Of a stretch of DNA of 64,000 nt, positions 1 to 7,792 are shown in pieces. This DNA is from Caballeronia sp031450805. Lineage in GTDB: Bacteria; Pseudomonadota; Gammaproteobacteria; Burkholderiales; Burkholderiaceae. A program made the translations under genes and the position numbers. Under the pieces are notes generated by a model. The model had not been told where the DNA came from and searched no databases. It was given only the letters and a program-made list of their open reading frames with translations. The DNA is taken from assembly GCF_031450805.1 (NCBI RefSeq), contig NZ_JARTVY010000001.1, forward strand, positions 1,736,001 through 1,800,000, given 5' to 3'. Each line of letters starts with the position of its first letter. The first letter of the stretch is position 1.

Positions 1-907
1 CGCGCAGCGCGCCGCTCGTCACGGCATCGCGTGCCGGCGTACGGGACGATGCGATCAGGCGGAAGTCCGTCATGATGCGGTTGCTGCCGCCGACGCGCAT
101 GAACGTCTGCGAATCGAGCGCGCGCAGCAACGCTTCCTGCTGCGCGGCGGGCAGGGAATCGATCTGATCGAGAAAGAGCGTGCCGCCCCCCGATTGCTCG
201 AGCAGGCCCGGCTCGCGGTTCTCCGCGCCTGCGAACGCATTGCGCTCGTGGCCGAAGAGAATGCTTTCCATCGAACGCTGGGTGCCGTCGGTGCGCGCGG
301 TCGAGCAGTCGAAACTGACGAACGGTCCCTTGCGGCGGCGGCTCAACTGGTGAATCGTGCGTGCGGCCAGCTTCTTGCCCGTGCCCGGCTCCCCACAGAT
401 GAGCACGGCGGCTTCGGTCGGCGCGGTATGTTCGATCTGATCGTAGACGTGCTGCATGACCGCGCTGCGGCCGAGCATGTCGCCGAAGTGGCCCAGTTCG
501 CGCAGCGTCGAGCGCAGCGACTGCACCTCCTCGGTCAGCTCGTAGGGACGCGGAATCCGTGCGAGGAGGCTGCGCAGGCGCGGGATGTTCACCGGCTTCA
601 GCAGGTAATCCCAGATGCCGTGCCGCAAGCCTTCGATCGCGCTTTCGACCGTTGCGTTGCCGGTCATCACGATGACGGGCAGCGCGCCGTCAGGCGGTTG
701 CGAGGGCAGGCTCGGCAGCAGGTCGAGCCCGCTGCCGTCGGGCAGGTTCAGGTCGATCAGCACGACATCGGGAATGAAGCGCGTCAGCGCGGCGCGCGCT
801 TCGGCGAGCGTGGTCGCGGTATCGACGGAAAAGCCGTCCGCCGACAGGATCGCGGACAGGCCGGACAGGCTATTGGGATCGTCTTCGACAATCAGTGCGT
901 GTGGCAT
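1..907 (-). CDS. NtrC-family (AAA+) response regulator, 3' part cut by window edge
   Basis: The frame opens with ATG at 907 and runs off the left edge, so about 302 residues are visible and the DNA-binding C-terminus is missing. Residues 1-120 are a receiver domain with the acidic pocket (E8, D9, D10), phospho-acceptor D52 and a late KP motif. A sigma-54-activator type AAA+ domain follows, with an intact Walker A (GEPGTGKK). Two hallmark elements are changed: the GAFTGA loop reads NAFAGA (residues 223-228), and the Walker B reads LFLDQI (D247-Q248) where DE is usual. Family members normally remodel sigma-54 RNA polymerase using ATP. The substitutions suggest this one may bind nucleotide without normal hydrolysis or sigma-54 contact, and act like the sigma-54-independent members such as HupR or TyrR. 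The partner kinase is not in the window. Confidence 0.85.
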   Translation of the reverse strand, partial: MPHALIVEDDPNSLSGLSAILSADGFSVDTATTLAEARAALTRFIPDVVLIDLNLPDGSGLDLLPSLPSQPPDGALPVIVMTGNATVESAIEGLRHGIWDYLLKPVNIPRLRSLLARIPRPYELTEEVQSLRSTLRELGHFGDMLGRSAVMQHVYDQIEHTAPTEAAVLICGEPGTGKKLAARTIHQLSRRRKGPFVSFDCSTARTDGTQRSMESILFGHERNAFAGAENREPGLLEQSGGGTLFLDQIDSLPAAQQEALLRALDSQTFMRVGGSNRIMTDFRLIASSRTPARDAVTSGALR

Positions 908-1090
908 GGCAGACACAACGTATCAAAAGAGACTGTAATTGCCGTTGCAGCATGCGTCGCCGGGCAAAGGCGACGCTTGGAACTCGGGCGCTCGTGGGCG
1001 GGCTGCGGCGCCTTGTCGTGCTCGATGGCGCGGCGCGTTGGGTCCCGCTGCGGTTTGTTCTTGTCCTGCGCTTGAATTTCGACTACTGCG

Positions 1091-1426
1091 TCATTGCGGC
1101 TTGATGTGCAGATCGTTGCTGATGGATTGCACGCCCGACACGCTGCGGGTTACGGCGACGGCCTTCTGAATCTGTTCCTCCGAATTCACGTTACCGGACA
1201 ACTGAACGACACCGCGATACGTCGCCACGCTCACCGCGAGCGACTTCAATCCCGGATCGGCGAGAAGCGCCGCTTTCACACGCGCGGTCACCGAAGCGTC
1301 CGACGCGTAATCCGCGGACGACTCACCGCCCGACGTGGACTGGCATCCCGGCATCGAAGCGAAGGCGGGCAATGCGAACGCCGCGACGATGATCCATCGG
1401 CCAGCGCGGGAACGCTGAGTTTGCAT
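1091..1426 (-). CDS. BON-domain lipoprotein-like protein
   Basis: A protein of 111 residues with a hydrophobic N-terminal segment (about 11-24) and a cysteine at 28 in the context SMPGC, an imperfect lipobox. The remainder (about 40-108) is a single BON domain: alternating helix and strand with a conserved G-x-V-x-L-x-G strand and a V-x-G-V segment near the end. BON domains are thought to bind phospholipid or support the cell envelope, as in OsmY. I infer export to the periplasm or outer membrane. It lies 184 bases upstream of the NtrC-like gene on the same strand and could share a transcript. The lipid attachment is less sure than the fold. Confidence 0.8.
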   Translation of the reverse strand: MQTQRSRAGRWIIVAAFALPAFASMPGCQSTSGGESSADYASDASVTARVKAALLADPGLKSLAVSVATYRGVVQLSGNVNSEEQIQKAVAVTRSVSGVQSISNDLHIKPQ

Positions 1427-1628
1427 CTCGTGACATCTTCAGTCGGGATGTGCGCATCGAGCAGAAATCGTGCCAATTCGTCAGACGGTGCGCGCGCGGG
1501 GCGTGGTGTCGCATGTAACGCAACAAAAACAGTCACATAGAATGGATGCGAGGCCGGCTTGCTACACAAACTGTTTGCTTGCAAGCGGTAAAGTTTGCCT
1601 GAATTTGTCAAAAAATTCATGCAAAAGA

Positions 1629-1654
1629 AAAAGCGCCCGCGATGGGGCGCTTTT
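1629..1654 (-). terminator. Intrinsic terminator downstream of efp
   Basis: An inverted repeat AAAAGCGCCC / GGGCGCTTTT with a six-base loop. On the minus strand it is followed by TTTTTCTTTT. It sits about 80 bases past the efp stop codon. Confidence 0.8.
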
Positions 1655-1733
1655 ATCTAAGCGTGGACAGGCGGTTCCGTAACCGCCGTCCGCCGCCGGC
1701 GTGGCCGGCGTAAGGCTTACGCGATTGCCTGCT

Positions 1734-2291
1734 TTAGGCGCGGCTGCGGTATTCGTTCGTGCGCGTGTCGATTTCGATCTTGTCGCCGATGTTGCAGAAG
1801 AGCGGCACTTGCAATTCGAAGCCGGTGTTCAGCTTTGCGGTCTTCAGCACCTTGCCCGACGACGTATCGCCCTTGACGGCCGGTTCCGTGTAGACGATCT
1901 CGCGAACCAGCGTGGTCGGCAGTTCGACCGAAATGGCCTTCTCGTTGTAGAACACGACTTCGCACGCCATGCCGTCTTCGAGATAGTTGAGCGCGTCGCC
2001 CATCATTTCTGCTTCGACTTCGTACTGGTTGTAGTCGGCGTCCATGAAGACGTACATCGGATCGGCGAAGTACGAGTACGTCACTTCCTTGCGGTCGAGC
2101 ACGACGACGTCGAACTTGTCGTCGGCCTTGTAGACCGTTTCCATGCCGGCATTGGTCAGCAGGTTCTTGAACTTCATCTTCACGACCGCTGCGTTACGGC
2201 CGGACTTGTTGTATTCGGCACGCTGCACCACCATGGCATCGCTGCCGATCATGACGACGTTGCCGACGCGGAGTTCTTGTGCGGTCTTCAT
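1734..2291 (-). CDS. efp: Elongation factor P
   Basis: A protein of 185 residues, the normal EF-P length, with a KOW-like N-terminal domain followed by two OB-fold domains. EF-P binds ribosomes stalled on proline stretches and promotes peptide-bond formation. The loop tip reads NKSGRN with arginine at position 32. In Burkholderia, Pseudomonas and Neisseria this residue is rhamnosylated by EarP; Lys34-type EF-Ps are modified by EpmA/B instead. The enzyme EarP is encoded immediately upstream on the same strand, 175 bases away. An intrinsic terminator follows the gene. Confidence 0.98.
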   Translation of the reverse strand: MKTAQELRVGNVVMIGSDAMVVQRAEYNKSGRNAAVVKMKFKNLLTNAGMETVYKADDKFDVVVLDRKEVTYSYFADPMYVFMDADYNQYEVEAEMMGDALNYLEDGMACEVVFYNEKAISVELPTTLVREIVYTEPAVKGDTSSGKVLKTAKLNTGFELQVPLFCNIGDKIEIDTRTNEYRSRA

Positions 2292-2466
2292 AAAAACTGG
2301 GTCCTTACGATTGAATTTGGCTTGAGTGTTGCCGTGGATTGCTGATCTGCGGATTGGATCGATTCGGGCGGAGCGCCGTGCGTAGTCAGTGAAATTTGGC
2401 CCGCGCTCGGATAACCGCTTATTTTAACTGAGTTTTTGCTTATTTGGCCAGCCGGCGGGCGTGGCT

Positions 2467-3633
2467 TCAGCCGCCCATGCGTGCGGCCACGTGCGCGACG
2501 AGGTTGCCCGCCAGATCGCCGACGCCCGCCAGTTCGTCGGCCCATTGCGAAGCGCGCGCCGCGAATTCGCCCCGATGCCGCCAGAAATCCGCCCAGTCGG
2601 GCGTTCCCGCGCCGTTCCACGTGTGCCAGAAGCGATCGATCGCAGCGCGCGCCGTCGGCGAGAGTCCGCTCGTGTAGTGGGCGAGGGCGGCATCGAGTTT
2701 CGGGAGATGCGCGTCGTCGGCTTGCGGGTAGATGTGCCACACGAACGGTTTGCGCGCCCATTGCGCGCGCACGAACGAGTCTTCGCCGCGCACGAAGTTG
2801 ATGTCGGCGGCCCACAGCAGTTCGTCGAAACGCGGCTGCTCGACGAAACCGAGCGCATGCGCCTGCAACGCGCCCGCATGCGCCGATGTCCCTGCGGCGA
2901 ACTTCGGCAGGCCGAAGAAGCGCGCGACCGCGCCCGAAATGCGGCCTTCCGGCACGAGCAGCACGACCGGCGAAGTGCCATCGCGCCACTGCGCGAGCAG
3001 CGCATCGACGGCGGGGTTCTCGTAGGCGAAAAGCGAAATCACCGTCGATGCCGCCTCCGGCCGCTCGATGCCGACGCGCTCGCGCCACCACGCCGCGGCA
3101 TCGAAACGTTCGCGGGCCGCATCGAGCCCGCGCTCCTTCAGCACGCCGCCCGTGCCCGCGCCGAGACCGGGGAAGAAGAAGCTCTTCTCGAGCGGAAAGC
3201 GCGGATGCGGCGACGGCCGCATGTGGAAGTCCGCAACCCAGTCTTCGCCGCTCAGATATTCGAGGTTGACCCAGACGGGCTTCGGCGCGCGACGCGCCAT
3301 CGCGGCGACATAGGCATGGGGGATCTCACAGGCGAACGCTTCGATGACGACATCGGCGATAGCGAGCGCGTCGCCCGCATGCGCCGGCTCGCGCCAGTGC
3401 TCGATGACGACGCCCGCCGCTTCTTGCCGCGCGCGCGACGCATCGACGGCGGGACACAGCGCGTGGAAAGCGGTGAGATCGTCGACGAACAGCCGCACGC
3501 GCCAGCCGTGCTCCGCGCGCAACTGACGCGCGAGCCGCCAGCACACGCCGATATCGCCGAAGTTGTCGACGACCGCGCAGAAGATATCGCAGGCGAGTTC
3601 CTGGCCTGCTTGATGCGACAGGGGCGTGGACAT
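2467..3633 (-). CDS. earP: EF-P arginine-32 rhamnosyltransferase EarP
   Basis: A protein of 388 residues (ATG at 3633) matching the EarP family. The N-terminal half contains the VDNFGDIGVCWRLARQL segment, whose aspartates are the catalytic region of this GT-B-fold enzyme. The C-terminal half carries the EDSFVRAQWA stretch associated with dTDP-rhamnose binding. It transfers rhamnose to Arg32 of EF-P, which the adjacent efp gene indeed encodes. It is divergent from uvrC. The 175-base spacing to efp leaves room for a separate efp promoter, so the two may be only partly co-transcribed. Confidence 0.93.
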   Translation of the reverse strand: MSTPLSHQAGQELACDIFCAVVDNFGDIGVCWRLARQLRAEHGWRVRLFVDDLTAFHALCPAVDASRARQEAAGVVIEHWREPAHAGDALAIADVVIEAFACEIPHAYVAAMARRAPKPVWVNLEYLSGEDWVADFHMRPSPHPRFPLEKSFFFPGLGAGTGGVLKERGLDAARERFDAAAWWRERVGIERPEAASTVISLFAYENPAVDALLAQWRDGTSPVVLLVPEGRISGAVARFFGLPKFAAGTSAHAGALQAHALGFVEQPRFDELLWAADINFVRGEDSFVRAQWARKPFVWHIYPQADDAHLPKLDAALAHYTSGLSPTARAAIDRFWHTWNGAGTPDWADFWRHRGEFAARASQWADELAGVGDLAGNLVAHVAARMGG

Positions 3634-3755
3634 GGCGGCATGAGCGGCGGCGAGACCGCGTCGTAATGTTCTAAACTGGCGATTCTAAGACACCGTCCGC
3701 CGCACGGTGCGCCGCCTCCCTTGTCCCTTCCGCGCATCGTCACGATATTCGCTGC

Positions 3756-5927
3756 ATGACTCCGACCGACGCCCCCGACCCGACTTTCGACCCGAAGAAG
3801 ACGCTCGCGCAGTTGCCGCATCTGCCCGGCGTGTACCGCTATTACGACGGCGACGGCGCCGTGCTTTACGTCGGCAAGGCGCGCAACCTGAAGAAGCGCG
3901 TGTCGAGCTACTTCACGAAGACCCTGCATTCGCCGCGCATCGCGATGATGGTCACGCGCATCCGCAAGATCGAGACGACCGTCACGCGTTCCGAAGCCGA
4001 GGCGCTGCTGCTCGAAAACAATCTGATCAAGGCGCTCGCGCCGCGCTACAACATTCTCTTTCGCGACGACAAGTCGTATCCGTTCCTCAAGCTGACCGGG
4101 CACGCGTTTCCGCGCATGGCGTACTACCGCGGCGCGGTCGACAAGAAGAACCAGTACTTCGGGCCGTTTCCGAGCGCGTGGGCGGTGCGCGAGAGCATCC
4201 ACATCCTGCAGCGCGTGTTCCAGCTGCGCACGTGCGAAGACTCGGTGTTCAGCAATCGCACGCGTCCGTGTCTGCTGCATCAGATCGGGCGATGCACCGC
4301 GCCGTGCACCGGCCTCATCAGCGAGGAGGATTACGCGCGCGATGTGTCGAACGCGTCGCGCTTTCTGCTCGGCCGGCAGGGCGAAGTGATGAAGGAGCTG
4401 GAAGAGAAGATGCATGCCTTCGCGGCCGAGCTCAAGTTCGAACAGGCGGCGGCGGTGCGCAATCAGATGAGCTCGCTGTCGACGGTGCTGCATCAGCAGG
4501 CCATCGAGGTCGGCGGCGAGAGCGATGTCGATATCCTCGCGGTCGTCGCGCTGGGCGGCAAGGTATGCGTGAATCTGGCGATGGTGCGCGGCGGGCGCCA
4601 TCTCGGCGACAAGGCGTATTTTCCGGCGCACGTGGAAAGCGCGATGCCGCTCGCCGAGGACGACGACGAAGCGGGCCTCGAAGACGACGAAGCCGTCGAA
4701 GCGGACGTGCAGGCACTCGTCGATGTACCCGCGCCGGAATTCGAAGCGATCGCGCACGCCGCGAGAGAAGAGGCAGCGGCGCAAGAGGGCGTGCCTTCGA
4801 CAGAAGGCGATGCCGGCGCGGCGAGCGTCGAGGCCCAACTGGACGTCGAGGACCAGACCGAACCCGCCGTGCGCGAAGGCGCGCTCGAATCCGAAGTGCT
4901 GGAAGCGTTCATGGCGCAGCACTACATCGGCAACCGCGTGCCGCCGGTGCTCGTCGTGAGCCATGCGCCGGCGAGCCGCGAGCTCGTCGATCTGCTGATC
5001 GAACAGGCCGGGCACAAGGTCACGCTGCTGCGCCAGCCGCAAGGTCAGAAGCGCGTGTGGCTGTCGATGGCCGAGCAGAACGCGAAGCTCGCGCTCGCGC
5101 GTCTCCTGTCGGAGCAGGGCTCGCAGCAGGCGCGCACGCGCTCGCTCGCGGAAACGCTCGGGCTCGACATGGACGACCTCGCGCTGATGCGCATCGAGTG
5201 CTTCGACATCAGTCATACGATGGGCGAAGCGACGCAGGCGTCGTGCGTGGTGTATCACCATCACAAGATGCAGTCGGGCGAATATCGGCGCTACAACATC
5301 ACCGGCATCACGCCCGGCGACGATTACGCCGCAATGCGCCAGGTGCTCACGCGCCGCTACGAAAAGATGGTCGCGCAGGCGGCGGCGAACGCGAACGAGG
5401 AAGCCGCGACGATGCAGCCCGACGCCGCCGCCGATCCCAACGTCACGCCCGATGCCGCGCCGGCCCTGGCCGCGGGCGGCACGCTGCCGAACATCGTGCT
5501 CATCGACGGCGGCAAGGGGCAGGTGGAAATCGCGCGGCAGGTTTTCTCGGAACTCGGGCTCGATCACGGCATGCTGGTGGGCGTCGCGAAGGGCGAGGGG
5601 CGCAAGGTCGGCCTCGAAACGCTCATCTTCGCGGACGGCCGTCCCGCGCTGGAGCTCGGCAAGGAAAGCGCGGCGCTGATGCTGGTCGCGCAAATCCGCG
5701 ATGAAGCGCACCGTTTCGCCATCACCGGCATGCGGGCGAAGCGGGCGAAAGCGCGTCAGACATCGCGGCTGGAGGAACTCGAAGGCGTGGGCGCGAAGCG
5801 GCGTCAGCGCTTGTTGTCGCGGTTCGGCGGACTGCGGGGCGTGCAGGCGGCGAGCGTCGAGGACCTGGCGAGCGTGGAGGGCATATCGCTTGCGCTTGCG
5901 CAGCAGATTTACCGGCAGTTGCATTGA
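3756..5927 (+). CDS. uvrC: UvrABC excinuclease subunit C
   Basis: A protein of 723 residues that makes both incisions around bulky DNA lesions during nucleotide excision repair. Visible domains are an N-terminal GIY-YIG nuclease (about 20-100, with GVYRYY and VLYVGKARNLKKRV), a UvrB-binding UVR motif (about 209-245), an RNase-H-like 3'... 5' incision domain (about 380-610, with ECFDISH and LIDGGKGQ) and tandem helix-hairpin-helix motifs at the C-terminus (about 655-720). It is longer than the E. coli protein (about 610). The extra length sits in two low-complexity insertions: an acidic stretch at about 300-378 and an Ala/Pro/Asp stretch at about 546-574. Confidence 0.97.
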   Translation: MTPTDAPDPTFDPKKTLAQLPHLPGVYRYYDGDGAVLYVGKARNLKKRVSSYFTKTLHSPRIAMMVTRIRKIETTVTRSEAEALLLENNLIKALAPRYNILFRDDKSYPFLKLTGHAFPRMAYYRGAVDKKNQYFGPFPSAWAVRESIHILQRVFQLRTCEDSVFSNRTRPCLLHQIGRCTAPCTGLISEEDYARDVSNASRFLLGRQGEVMKELEEKMHAFAAELKFEQAAAVRNQMSSLSTVLHQQAIEVGGESDVDILAVVALGGKVCVNLAMVRGGRHLGDKAYFPAHVESAMPLAEDDDEAGLEDDEAVEADVQALVDVPAPEFEAIAHAAREEAAAQEGVPSTEGDAGAASVEAQLDVEDQTEPAVREGALESEVLEAFMAQHYIGNRVPPVLVVSHAPASRELVDLLIEQAGHKVTLLRQPQGQKRVWLSMAEQNAKLALARLLSEQGSQQARTRSLAETLGLDMDDLALMRIECFDISHTMGEATQASCVVYHHHKMQSGEYRRYNITGITPGDDYAAMRQVLTRRYEKMVAQAAANANEEAATMQPDAAADPNVTPDAAPALAAGGTLPNIVLIDGGKGQVEIARQVFSELGLDHGMLVGVAKGEGRKVGLETLIFADGRPALELGKESAALMLVAQIRDEAHRFAITGMRAKRAKARQTSRLEELEGVGAKRRQRLLSRFGGLRGVQAASVEDLASVEGISLALAQQIYRQLH

Positions 5928-6053
5928 CGGGAAACCCCGTCGCGCGGGTTGCGGCAGGCCGCGCGGTTGCATGAGCACGCGCCTTGTGAGCGTCGGATCG
6001 ACGCGGCACAATGGCGCCTCCCACACCTCTCGCACTCGATCTCACTTTCGCCC

Positions 6054-6650
6054 ATGCCGTTCAATCTACCGATCTTCCTGACGTGGCTGCGAATCGTGCT
6101 GATTCCGCTCGTCGTGGGCGTGTTTTATCTGCCGGACATGATGTTGAGCCTTGAGCATCGCAACCTGCTTGCGATGATCATCTTCGTGCTCGCGGCGCTC
6201 ACCGATTGGTTCGACGGTTTCCTCGCGCGCAAGCTCGATCAGACGTCGGCGTTCGGTGCGTTTCTCGACCCCGTGGCCGACAAGCTGATGGTCACCGCCG
6301 CGCTGCTCGTGCTCGTGCAGAGCGCGCGGCTCAACGCGGTGATCGCCCTCGTGATCGTCGGACGCGAGATCACCATATCGGCGCTGCGTGAATGGATGGC
6401 GCAAATCGGCGCATCGAAGAGCGTCGCGGTGAATTCGCTCGGCAAGTTCAAGACGGTCTGCCAGATGATCGCCATCCCCATGCTGCTGTTCTACGGCCGC
6501 CTGAATATCCCAGGCACGCAATGGGTGCTCGATTCACGCGTGTGGGGCTTGTGGCTCATCAACGTGGCGGCGTTTCTCACCGTCTGGTCGATGTTCTACT
6601 ACATGAAGCTCGCCTGGCCGCAGATTCGCGAGCGCGGCGGCATGCGGTGA
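6054..6650 (+). CDS. pgsA: CDP-diacylglycerol-glycerol-3-phosphate 3-phosphatidyltransferase
   Basis: A protein of 198 residues that makes phosphatidylglycerol phosphate, the committed step toward phosphatidylglycerol and cardiolipin in the inner membrane. It carries the CDP-alcohol phosphotransferase signature D51-x2-D54-G55-x2-A58-R59-x8-G68-x3-D72-x3-D76 between transmembrane helices. I chose the ATG at 6054 because the mature-looking sequence MPFNLPIFLTWLR begins there. The frame continues 35 codons upstream, but that stretch looks non-coding. The gene lies 126 bases after uvrC and ahead of a tRNA cluster with its own promoter. Confidence 0.95.
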   Translation: MPFNLPIFLTWLRIVLIPLVVGVFYLPDMMLSLEHRNLLAMIIFVLAALTDWFDGFLARKLDQTSAFGAFLDPVADKLMVTAALLVLVQSARLNAVIALVIVGREITISALREWMAQIGASKSVAVNSLGKFKTVCQMIAIPMLLFYGRLNIPGTQWVLDSRVWGLWLINVAAFLTVWSMFYYMKLAWPQIRERGGMR

Positions 6651-6712
6651 AACAGTCGCGAGGAGAAGCGCAAAAAATTGCGTCGAAGCCGAAAAAACCG
6701 CAGACAAAACAG

Positions 6713-6741
6713 TTGACAGGTCGCTTTGGCTTCTACATAAT
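6713..6741 (+). promoter_or_regulatory. Sigma-70 promoter of the tRNA-Gly/Gly/Cys cluster
   Basis: A perfect -35 TTGACA (6713-6718), a 17-base spacer and a near-consensus -10 CATAAT (6736-6741), about 65 bases before the first tRNA. Confidence 0.85.
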
Positions 6742-6805
6742 CTCGTTTCTCTGATGCGCGACGCGAAGCAGTAACAAAGCGAAGCGAATCAGGCAAGCAG
6801 TCAAT

Positions 6806-6881
6806 GCGGGAGTAGCTCAGTTGGTAGAGCGCAACCTTGCCAAGGTTGAGGTCGCGAGTTCGAGACTCGTCTCCCGCTCCA
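6806..6881 (+). tRNA. tRNA-Gly (GCC), copy 1
   Basis: Seventy-six bases including an encoded CCA. The acceptor stem GCGGGAG pairs with CTCCCGC. The anticodon stem CAACC/GGTTG encloses the loop TTGCCAA, giving anticodon GCC. Confidence 0.97.
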
Positions 6882-6961
6882 GTTTTAGAATTTCGGTGTG
6901 AGCAGCGCGAGCCGAATGGGTGGCGAAGCGGCATCGGAATAGCAGTAGCAGCGCAGGATAT

Positions 6962-7037
6962 GCGGGAGTAGCTCAGTTGGTAGAGCGCAACCTTGCCAAG
7001 GTTGAGGTCGCGAGTTCGAGACTCGTCTCCCGCTCCA
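6962..7037 (+). tRNA. tRNA-Gly (GCC), copy 2
   Basis: Identical in all 76 bases to the copy that starts 156 bases upstream. Both carry CCA and lie on one presumed transcript. Confidence 0.97.
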
Positions 7038-7115
7038 GTCAAAGGGGAAGCAACGCTTCCCTTTTTGTTTGGTAGTCTGGCCGGCTTTGATCGGCCAGCA
7101 AGCCACACCGCTTTT

Positions 7116-7189
7116 GGCGCGATAGCAAAGCGGTTATGCAGCGGCCTGCAAAGCCGTTTAGACCGGTTCGACTCCGGTTCGCGCCTCCA
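7116..7189 (+). tRNA. tRNA-Cys (GCA)
   Basis: Seventy-four bases with encoded CCA. The acceptor GGCGCG pairs with CGCGCC, and the anticodon loop CTGCAAA gives GCA. It is the last gene of the tRNA cluster and is followed directly by a terminator. Confidence 0.96.
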
Positions 7190-7192
7190 CTT

Positions 7193-7226
7193 AAAAAGCC
7201 CTGACTTGTCAGGGCTTTTTCTTTTT
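7193..7226 (+). terminator. Intrinsic terminator of the tRNA cluster
   Basis: AAAAAGCCCTGA pairs with TCAGGGCTTTTT and is followed by CTTTTT. It begins four bases after the CCA of tRNA-Cys. Confidence 0.9.
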
Positions 7227-7297
7227 CCGCGGCGTTTTGCTCGCGCTGCCTCGCGGCATAATTGCGGCACGCCGCAAGGCCCCCGATACCTACAACG

Positions 7298-7792
7298 ATG
7301 ACCACCCAACTCTCCGACCTTGAATGGCGCTGGAAGCGCTTCGATGATCTGACCACCGCGGAGGTCTACGACATGCTCGCCGCACGCAGCGCGGTGTTCG
7401 TCGTCGAGCAGAACTGCGTTTATGGCGATATCGACGGGCTCGATGTCGATGCGTGGCATCTTCTGGCATACGGACAAGGCGAACAGCGCCCGAAACTCGC
7501 CGGCTATCTGCGCGTGCTGCTGCCGGGCCATCCGGATGAAAACGAGAAGGACGTCCGCATTGGCCGCGTGCTGACCACCGCCGGCTTTCGCGGCATGAAG
7601 CTCGGTAACGCGATGCTGCAGCGCGCGCTCGAAGAAATTCTCAAACAATGGCCCGACCAGCCGATCAGCCTGCATGCGCAGGCCCACTTGCAGCGCTTCT
7701 ACGGCGCGTTCGGATTCGTCGCATCGTCGGGGGTGCATGACGAGGACGGCATCCCGCACGTGTGGATGCGCCGTCCCGGCTTCGACTCCTGA
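7298..7792 (+). CDS. ElaA-type GNAT acetyltransferase
   Basis: A protein of 164 residues with the ElaA layout: an N-terminal region containing YDMLAARSAVFVVEQNCVY, then the GNAT acetyl-CoA loop region IGRVLTTAGFRGMKLGNAML (arginine/glycine-rich phosphate-binding turn), and a C-terminal F-x-x-Y-G-A-F-G-F strand pattern. ElaA proteins are GCN5-like N-acetyltransferases of unknown substrate. I chose the ATG at 7298 because conservation begins there; the frame is open 12 codons further upstream. Its 3' end overlaps the 3' end of the convergent ctaG-like gene by 94 bases. Confidence 0.88.
   Translation: MTTQLSDLEWRWKRFDDLTTAEVYDMLAARSAVFVVEQNCVYGDIDGLDVDAWHLLAYGQGEQRPKLAGYLRVLLPGHPDENEKDVRIGRVLTTAGFRGMKLGNAMLQRALEEILKQWPDQPISLHAQAHLQRFYGAFGFVASSGVHDEDGIPHVWMRRPGFDS

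Noticed and set aside
3252..6035. Very long open frame (over 900 codons) antisense to uvrC
   Set aside because: It lies opposite a clear uvrC gene, is arginine/histidine-rich and has no domain. Such frames arise from codon bias in GC-rich DNA. The same applies to long antisense frames across otsA and the ABC exporter (about 9990-12690), carB (about 25190-28010), ftsH (about 31130-33080) and glnS (about 59560-61430).
6806..7037. Duplicated tRNA-Gly genes as sign of an integrated element
   Set aside because: Tandem identical tRNA genes in one transcript with a promoter and terminator are ordinary. No integrase or foreign DNA lies between or after them.
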